The notes below the pieces were generated by a model. It was not told the DNA's origin. It made no database searches and saw nothing but the letters and a program-made list of their open reading frames with translations. From the NCBI GenBank assembly GCA_028554645.1, contig JAQOOI010000016.1, positions 186,001 to 250,000 on the forward strand: DNA of 64,000 nucleotides. The letters run 5' to 3'. The DNA comes from Omphalotus guepiniiformis (taxonomy: Eukaryota > Basidiomycota > Agaricomycetes > Agaricales > Omphalotaceae). The position numbers and the translations under genes were made by a program. Of the stretch, positions 56,228-64,000 are shown piece by piece (position 1 is the first letter of the stretch; the number at the start of each line of letters is the position of its first letter).

Positions 56228-57927
56228 TCACAATGCCTGAGAATCCGACCTTAAAAATACCACCGCTCTCCCCTGACCTACACCCTGGTAGGTATGCTCA
56301 CCAATTTCTACCTCGAAAGTGGGGACAATAACGGGCTTATCGACTGGAAGAATCCTCAAGCCGCCCACCGCCGACTGCAATCGCCGGTTTGCTCGCTCCA
56401 TTAGGTCGCGGCTTATCACATGGTCTCTGTCCATGGAAATGGTCTTCATAAGGGCACACGTTAGACGCACGCGCCGAAGAGATGGATGCTCACTCAGGTC
56501 CCGTAGGACCTCGATCTAGGAGAAAGGAGAAGGGGTAAGCCCAAGGAGGTCAAGGACAGAGCATTCAAAAGCACTCACGATACGCTCGTTGCAATATACA
56601 AGGTCATCCAAACCGAAGCAGATGCTCAAAGTATGCAACTTTGCGCATTGCATGATAACCTTTTCATTGTGATACCCAATACACCAATCTCCGCAAAACG
56701 CTTTACTGACATCCAACGACTCGAGTGTACGGAAGTATCGCGGAAGTGCGGCTTTGAAAAATCGATGGGCAATCGTGTCGTCCACCAGATCGGTGTTTAG
56801 GACTAATTTGTGTAAACCTGAGTATTCTTCTAAGAAAGTCACGAGAGACTCGTTGACGACGGCGTTGATTTCCGTGAGTTGAATCCCGTGGTCGTACAAG
56901 TTACGCCAGAACATCAGGGGAACTGAATCAGAAGGGTTCGAGAGTTCGAGAGAGCGGAGATGTTTCAATTGACGTAAGTTTTCTTCGTTCAGACCAAGGT
57001 CGAAGCCGCTCAATGTAAGGTGCATGATCTGCAACCTGGCATCGCACTTGCTGAGGAAATCTTGCAGTGACAGAGATAGGCTGCTATTTTTGTCTCTGCA
57101 GTCGAACAGTAGTCGTAGCGTAGTCAGGTCGGGGCATCTACGCAGCATTTGCTGGAGTGGTGACAACACGGCAACCCACACTTCATCGTGTTCCGATAGG
57201 TGGCCAGTGAAGGAAAATGTTCGAAGATTGCGAAAATGCTGCAGAGGGTAGACTTCCGCGTGTTTCTTTTTCAGAACTCGGAGGGAGAAATCTGATAAAG
57301 AAGGGAGAGAAGAAAGTGAACGAAAAATCGCGTCCAGGTGCAGTTCTTGTTGGTCTATTCCAATTGTCCAGCTTCAGAGAAAGAGAAGAACTGAGTTGGG
57401 AGAATAATGAGAAAACAAAACAGAAAAAACGCACCTCACAGTCGTAACATTCTCCAACGAGTTCAGAAATAGAACCCGGTTGTCCTTCCGGCCACACCCA
57501 TTCAAATAAAAATCCTTCTCCAAACTCCTAGTACCGGACTTGGTGTCCCCGGATTCTTCAGCAGGCACGACAGTGGAACCTTCACAGCATTTGGAATCCA
57601 AAGACTCTATCGAGAGTTTTCGAACGCAGCGCGCCAACAGTCCACCAGCATTATCATTCGCGTCCGTGAGCCTTTCAACCGCAGAGTTGCCAATACAACG
57701 TTCAACTCCCCAGGAAATCTTGACCGAAGAGAACAATCTCTCATTCATCACTGCAGCCAGACGTCCGTTAACAAGTCGTACACTCTTCCAATCTTTTCGG
57801 CTCAGCTACGAACGAAAATCATTTCGGAAATGACATCGAGTGAGAGAAAGCGTGTAGAGTATACCTGGGCGTCGCTGAAAATCTTGTGTAAAAGTTCGTT
57901 TGGAAGTTCTTGGAGGCTACTGGACAT
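56228..57927 (-). CDS. F-box protein with leucine-rich-repeat-like region
   Basis: The ATG at 57927 starts SSSLQELPNELLHKIFSDAQ, a classic F-box opening. F-box proteins bring targets to SCF ubiquitin ligases through Skp1. Exon 1 is 57927-57865. The next exon (about 57805 to about 57437) reads LSRKDWKSVRLVNGRL. A third from about 57285 reads FRNLRTFSFTGHLS and CPDLTTLRLLFDC, then repeated Leu-rich segments (LQIMHLTLSGFDL, LKHLRSLELSN, LHKLVLNTDLVDD, FRTLESLDVSKAF, CAKLHTLSICFGL) to about 56579. The last exon starts at about 56517 with IEVLRDLSEHPSLRRVRLT. I could not find a junction between exons 2 and 3 that keeps the frame, so either a small exon is missed or there is a lesion. Confidence 0.75.
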
Positions 57928-60427
57928 GGCGCTGAGTGAGACGACAAGATTAAGCGTAAGAGCTGAAAAAATTTTCTTCGCCGACCATCGCAGTTATATG
58001 GGATGATCAAACCGTGGTCATGGGACCCCTCACCGTATTGCGCCACTTTACCGGTTTTCACGAACGAAGTTCGCCGCTCTAGCTCAAGGATGAACGGCTA
58101 GGTATATGCATACATGATCAGCTGTCAGTGCCATTACGGGTTACTACATGTTGGGTAGAACACTCAAAGCAGAGAATGTATGTATTTCAAAGACGTCGAT
58201 TCGGACATAATCTCAGGGTACAAGGACCAGCCTACAGATTCAATGCACCGACTAAAACATATGGAGAACGGTCTCGGAGAATCCACCATAATTGTCATCG
58301 ATTCACAGACGGAGAGGTACTCTGCAGATGAAGGATGTCTTCTCCGTCTGTCCCCGTCTTGTAATCGGATCACTTTGTACCAATTGAACTGGGAGGTTCT
58401 CGACGTCGCTCCAACTAGCTGGGATATGTACAAGCGAAAGACGAAGAATGGTACAGTCGCTTGCTCCTTGGCAAGAGTGCAACATACGAAAAATCGTGTT
58501 CGGTGACAGAGAATGGTCCGTAGGACATTCGCTTCTTCGCGAAGATTGTGTCGTATTTTTCAGTGTCTAATGATGCAATTGATTGTGGTAGAAAAACACT
58601 GATGAATATACCTTGGAGGTCTCCCGAACTAAACGAGCTGCTCCTCGAAGATCATGAGGTGGTACAGTAACTTCGGTTGCAACATTGACGATATCACACG
58701 CATATATTCGAGAAAAGTGCTTGAAATTCTTGGTAGCGAACAATGCTTTAGGCTAATATCAGTCGCCAGCGGACGAGGAAGGCCTTAAAATACGATACGT
58801 GGCCCCGCAGTCACGTAGTCGGTTATGTATGCTTGACCCTAGGATTTCTAGTCAGCATCTCCCGCTTCCCTTGAAAAGTTTACTCACCTCGCAAGCCTAA
58901 GGTTCCCGCACCACGCACTTCGTCCTCTCAGTTTCCCTTGACACTCGTTCTGTTCCTTTGAGGATGTACAGTGCACGCTGGACGATTCTCCGCCTAGTAT
59001 AAAACCTCAGCGTGGCTGGTATACGAACAGTACAGGAGATAGCGGCAATGGTAGTCTGACAAGGCACAACACAACAGGCAGTCCTCCAGCTCATTCGTGT
59101 CGTAACGATTACGAGGTTGAGGTCGACCTTCTAGATCCTGGTTTTTCGTCTCCGCCAGTGCGTTACTCCGGAAGAAATCAGTGTGGTCGAGGTAAAATGG
59201 AGATTCTCGGTGAGGAATAGCAGCAAGGTAAGGTAAGACGAGCAGACAATGGCGACAGGCTTTTAGAGTGCTTCAATGATAATCTTCGCGCGAACGAACT
59301 GTAGAAGAAGGAATCAATATCTTTCATCGGCCCAATAAAAGACATACCATCTCAACCCTATTCCAAGCTCATGCTTACCACATAGCACCCGTCCTCAGCG
59401 AGATCTTCCGCGCATTTAGATTCCATCCCCGACCCCACAACTCGAGTTATTCTCATGCTTGACGGCAGTGCTCGGGCACTAGCTCTTTGTCCTGGGTCAG
59501 AGGCCCTTCCTGCTTAAAATGGAAGTAAAGAGCCGGGCCCAGTAGGTGGCGCTAGGTCTTGGAAAGTTGCAATTTTCGTGTACTGTTTCAGCAGCAATTC
59601 AAATCGTCAAAATTGTAAACGCAAAGATATCATAAGCGTTGAGGGCAAAGCAGGACAACACACCACGTGGGTCTCGCGATGCTACATAGACCCAAACTCA
59701 CAAGACCCAAATTTTGCCTAAATTGTAATTTCTGAGTCCTGACTCCTCAGAAAATGTATCCTGAGAGAAAATTGTTTAAAGCTCGCATTTGATGATTGCA
59801 TGCTCATTCCTCTGACGGAAGCAAGATGTCTGCCATTAATGCTTGGATATTTGCTATCAGGCATCAGGAATCAAGGCATAAGAAAAAAACTCACTTGATA
59901 TTTGCAATTCATATATGTATATGCATAGAGATATGTACGAAATCACAGTGATATTCTCATGCTGCCAGGTACTTTGCCTTGACTTTGTCAATCATAATTT
60001 AAACTTGTAACAGTAGAACTGAGCTGAGAAGACATCTCCAAGATTTGAGAAACTATAGGCATATCACAGTTACTATATCACTCCATCAAATTGATATAGC
60101 TTCCTTCTAAAATGAAAATTTGAGAAATGTCAAGACCTAAGTCAACTTCTGGGAACAAGTGATCAGCGACTAGAATATCAATACTCCTGCTGAGATACCA
60201 ACTTATATTACATGACAAGTCAGTGTAACTGCCAGTATGTCATATTTGCAAGTCTTTTGGCATTGTCATTTCTCAACATCCACTAACAACTTGTAAATAT
60301 TTGACAGTGACAGATTGAAGGGCAATCTACAGAGTATAAAGTGAGCTTTGCTTGCAAAATATTATGTACTTACCTCACATTCTTTGCCAGTCTCATAGCT
60401 CTGCTTTCAATCATTTACACATCTGCA
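57928..60427. other. Gene-free stretch
   Basis: A plus-strand frame at 58180-58506 (108 codons, starting MYFKDVDSDIISGYKDQPT) has no recognisable domain and no splice support. Nothing else stands out. Composition changes after about 59690: CpG becomes rare. Confidence 0.45.
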
Positions 60428-61848
60428 ATGACCCCGGAGGAAGATAATTTGCTTCAACTTATTGGCATTCACACCATAGAAAATATTGTACTCTTACTTG
60501 GATATGCTGTAGGATATGGTAAGAGTAGCTTAGCATTGACCACCTTACTCACCTATATCTTTGAAATAGCTATATTCTGCCCCTTGGCTTTTCTATCTTA
60601 TAAGATACTAATGTATGCAACTTCTTAAGAGCTCCTTCTTGAAGACTTTCTCACAGCTTTTTTCTCTTGTAGAAGCAAGGGACTGAAAACAAAGGCCCAG
60701 AAGACACTTTTTGGCTTGACAACTTTTCTCCTCTTCTCATTCACCCTGGATGTAGCAGAAGCTGTAGCTCAAGTTTTCTTGGGAGCAAAGGAGGAGCTGA
60801 CTAGAAATATGTCACTGCCTTTGGAAGATAGAATACTACAGGCAGAAAAACTTGATCAGCCACTCGTGAGTTTAAGTAATTGGCCACTCACTTTGAATGT
60901 AAGTGAGCCTCATCAATCTATAACTTAAATATCTAAATAAATATGATAGATCCTTGTTGGTGATATGACTATTGTGTGGAGGGCATGGTCTATGTGGCCT
61001 AACAACCTATATGTCAAGCTAAGCCTGATAATTTGCATGTCAGCTAATATGGGTAGGTACTGATCAACTTCATAGAAACTACTATAATAAATATACCTTC
61101 TAGCTGTCAACCTTGCAGACAATCTTGTAAATTCCTCAGTAGAGAACCAGATTCTCGGTGGGCTCAACATAGCAAGCTACTTCTTAAGTTTTGCAGTCAA
61201 TGTTCTTGGTACTGGCCTTGTTTATCTACAAGCTTGGTGAGTTTTTGTGCAATTATATGGAAACTCAATGTTCAGTGTAATCTAGGATGCACAACAAGTT
61301 TATTATGGGCAGGCAGAAGAGGAAAACAGATGTACAGAAAATTTTAGCTCTTATTGTTGAGTCAGGATTAATCTATGCAGTTATTCAGGTAGGTTACTGA
61401 CTTGCCTGTTATGTCAATATTGAAATACTAAAAAACTTTGTTCACAGTCAATCAATATTACAATGTTCCTCATCCTCTCTCAACTACCTGACTCCATTGC
61501 TGAAAGTCTAATTGCCCAAGTAATCCAGAATATTGTTGGCCCTATTTTTGATAGCTCCTCAGTAAGTGTGCAAGTGGCATTATTTGTTATTGTTTCACTA
61601 TTATTGATAACATTGAACAGGCAATTTATCCTCTAGCAGTCATTGTACTTGTGAATCTGAGAAAGTCAGTGGTGGAAGAAACCATATCTGAATTCAACTC
61701 TTTGCCCTGTAATCCATCTGGAAAAGATGAAGATATGATATCTTACAGCACTGCTCTTTCACAGAATGCTGATTTAATGCATTCTACCAATATCAACAAC
61801 AGAACTTCTTTGCAGCAGGAGCAGCAGGATATTGGCAGTAGGGCTTGA
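60428..61848 (+). CDS. Multi-helix membrane protein of an Agaricomycete family
   Basis: About seven exons with short GT-AG introns: 60428-60518, about 60571-60612, about 60674-60866, about 60952-61050, about 61105-61237, then two to three more, ending at 61848. Hydrophobic helices are VLLLGYAVGYG, FCPLAFLSYKIL, TLFGLTTFLLFSFTLDVAEA, LSLIICMSANM, YFLSFAVNVLGTGLVYL, LALIVESGLIYAVIQ and YPLAVIVLVNLRKS. The signature ILVGDMTIVWRAWSMWPNN is typical of an expanded Agaricomycete family of seven-helix proteins of unknown function. The C-terminal tail is polar and Gln-rich. The gene sits entirely in the CpG-poor segment yet has no stop. A non-ATG upstream extension is not used in my model. Confidence 0.75.
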
Positions 61849-62669
61849 TAAATAATCCCTTAAAGGATGAAGAGAAAGAGACAACTACATAGAAATTGAA
61901 ACTTATCAAGTTATTAACTCTAAAAAATATGTAGTAGTAAAATAACCCAAACAAATTATGTATTCAAGTCTCTTTTATCCAAGAAAGTCACTATATTCTA
62001 TACTGAAAAGATGAAAAGAGAAACATTATTGTATGGTCCAGAAATCTCCTTGTCTCTTGAGAGACTCAGCTCATGTCATTTGTTCACTTTTGCAATTATT
62101 GAACAGATGATCGCCTATTCTGAACTGTAGGTGTAGCACACTTAGCTAATATCTCTCTAAAAACATGTCATTTTATGAATATATTCCTGGCTCATATTAC
62201 AGCTTGTATATATAAAGAAGTTGAAGATCAAGCATTGTTCATTTACTAACCAAAGGCAAGCCAAAAGCCAATAGCCAAAGATCAAACTAAACTAAAAAGT
62301 TGATACTTCAATCTTAAACCCAGACAAAGGAATTGAGAAATACATCTTTGTTCTCATGGAGTACCTCATGATCATCTTGAAGCACAGTGATGTGTAGGTT
62401 CTCTAGGGAAAAACACAGATGTTTATCACAAATTACAATCAGTATCTTTTTCCAGGCACTCTGATCATATTAAACCAAGATAAACCAGCTCTATTGATCT
62501 TCATGATCAATCTTCCTGATGGATATGTATATCAAGCTCCATAAGTTACTTATAAGAGTCACCCAGTGTTTTCTAGACCCACTTGTCACTGTTCACTGCC
62601 TTTTGAATTTTACTATCTTCCATTTTCAATCTACTTTGGTGATCACTGTTACCATTGGAACACAGAGCA
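61849..62669. other. Intergenic, CpG-poor
   Basis: AT-rich with a single CpG (about 62110). It should contain the promoter of the GMC oxidoreductase gene. No gene is seen. Confidence 0.5.
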
Positions 62670-64000
62670 ATGGAAGAAATGTATGATATTATCATTGTTG
62701 GTGGAGGTCAGTATCTCTTCAATCTCATCTCTGAGATTCAGCATAGTTGACCCACTGCATTCACATGGCTGGTTGAGCAGGGACAGCAGGTTGTGTGTTA
62801 GCATCAAGGATATCTGAGGATGCATCTCTCAAAGTACTTCTGTTAGAAACAGGTGGAAGGTACTTTCCATTCTCTATCATTGAAGTGACAGCTATCTTAA
62901 CTAATCTCTGGAATCTCTGGCAGCGGCAAAAAACTGTTCTTTTCCAGAACACCTGTGATGTTCCCACTGTTGTTCAAGACAGAGCATATTTGGCCTATAC
63001 ATACTGAACCACAAGTTTTTGCTGATGGTAAAGCAAGATTTTGGCCACGTGGTGAGTCTTGAGAATGATCTTTGTTAGTTGAGATAAAAAAGAGGTTAAC
63101 TCTAACAGGAAAACTGCTGGGTGGATGTGAGTTAGCATGATTTTTGAAAAGTTTCAATTCATCACTAATCATCATGGCAATGTTCAAGGCTCATCAACAA
63201 ATGGACAAGTGTATGCATGTGTTAGTTCTCTGTTCAAAGCATGAAATGGAAGCAAGATTTTAAAACTAGTGCACATTATGGAAACCCAACCGATTATGAT
63301 GAATGGGCAGCTGTGACAAATGATGATTCATGGGCATGGAAAAACTTTCATAAGTATTTCTCCTGAGGTATTTGTTTTGGAGTTTCATTGTATAACATGA
63401 TATGCATCTTAGGTACTTCTGCAAATTTGAAGGCTACCTAGATTACCCCCAAAAACCATCATTCAACAATGATGCTGTAGGAAAGACATCTGATGGACCA
63501 ATGACTATGGGCTTCAACAATTACAAGACAAATTCTGGAGTTGCATTCATTGAGGCTTGCAAGAATTTCGGGATACCTTTGACATCTGACTTTCATGGTG
63601 AACAGGGAACGGCTGGTGTTGGAAGGGTAAGGAATTAACTCAATTACGTATCTTACTTATGATCTTGCTCATGTCTGACTTGACGTTCATCCATATTAGC
63701 TTCGTAAGTATTCTCACTGTCGTGGAACAAACCTCTCTTTTTTTCACTCTGACACTGCATGTTGTGATACTTACAGGAACATTCATTGATTCCCATGGAC
63801 AAAGGGTCTCAACAGAAACTGCGTACCTCACTGACACTGTCCGGGAACGGCATAATCTCAAGATACTTACGAATGTACAGGTCACCAAGATCTTGATAGA
63901 AGAAAAGGATTCTCGGAAGCGGACTGTCGGAGTAGAATATGCACCTACCAATGTGAAGTCCAAGGTATCACGATTCCGTGTGCATTGCCAGAAGGAAGTT
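62670..64000 (+). CDS. GMC-family FAD oxidoreductase, 5' part (runs off the window)
   Basis: GMC enzymes oxidise alcohols or sugars with FAD. The ATG at 62670 starts MEEMYDIIIVGGG, the FAD-binding Rossmann motif, completed in exon 2 as GTAGCVLASRISEDASLKVLLLETGG. Later exons read GKKLFFSRTPVMFPLLFKTEHIWPIHTEPQ, then FWPRGKLLGGCSS and NPTDYDEWAAVTNDDSWAW (GMC signature region), EGYLDYPQKPSFNNDA, SGVAFIEACKNFGIPLTSDF and TFIDSHGQRVSTETAYLTDT. Apparent stops fall inside introns when donors at GTATTT (about 63352) and GTATGC (about 63210) are used, so the visible part looks intact. A very small exon may lie near 63700. The most similar subfamily by memory is the alcohol-oxidase/choline-dehydrogenase-like group with HTEPQ. 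Active-site His residues lie beyond the window. Confidence 0.85.

Noticed and set aside
58180..58506. 108-codon frame between the F-box gene and the CpG-poor block
   Set aside because: No homology signal, hydrophobic segment or intron evidence; kept only as a note.
63350..63365. In-frame TGA in the GMC gene after HKYFS
   Set aside because: A donor at GTATTT just upstream removes it and keeps phase with the following exon.

Overview
This window looks like nuclear DNA of a mushroom-forming fungus (Agaricomycetes). The evidence is protein-coding genes split by many introns of about 45-60 nt, and families typical of that group: KDZ transposases with a TET/JBP dioxygenase, FunK1 kinases, a DUF6534-type seven-helix protein, DUF7330 proteins, a CE16 esterase, a VCX1/CAX antiporter and a GMC oxidoreductase. 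I do not commit to a species.

Layout. 0.3-22.3 kb is a nested transposon complex. A truncated Ty3/gypsy chromovirus copy on the minus strand (331-5159) meets a plus-strand copy (5160-22347) at a fold-back junction. The plus copy's 5' leader is interrupted by a 10.9 kb KDZ-type DNA transposon (5744-16658) with about 430-bp terminal inverted repeats and an 8-bp target duplication. That transposon carries a broken KDZ transposase, a small basic protein, a TET/JBP 2-oxoglutarate dioxygenase with an open catalytic exon, a viroplasmin-like gene and an HMG-like gene. 22.3-31.6 kb holds several CACTG...CAGTG non-autonomous elements (CACTA-like, 3-bp duplications). One is a 3.6 kb element built around an 11-bp minisatellite. 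A minus-strand FunK1 kinase gene is split into two halves around the insertion containing it.

34.0-45.2 kb holds three apparently intact genes separated by long gene-free DNA: a seven-helix membrane protein with very small exons (34.0-37.0), a secreted precursor with seven dibasic-separated identical peptide repeats (38.0-38.6, minus), and a CE16 esterase (43.8-45.2). 45.6-53.0 kb is a local duplication array: three DUF7330 genes, two of them frameshifted, each followed by the 3' end of a CAX antiporter gene. Only the last copy is attached to the complete CAX gene.

53.7-57.9 kb holds a degenerate second FunK1 gene and an F-box/LRR-type gene. From about 59.9 to 63.57 kb the DNA is almost free of CpG. 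It contains a multi-helix membrane protein gene and the first half of a GMC oxidoreductase gene, and CpG density returns abruptly inside that gene, which runs off the right edge.

A recurring theme is C-to-T change. Most stop codons that break the KDZ cargo genes and the gypsy frames are best explained as CGA-to-TGA, and most differences between the two KDZ terminal repeats are CpG/TpG pairs. That is the expected footprint of cytosine methylation acting on an element that itself carries a methylcytosine-oxidase-type gene.
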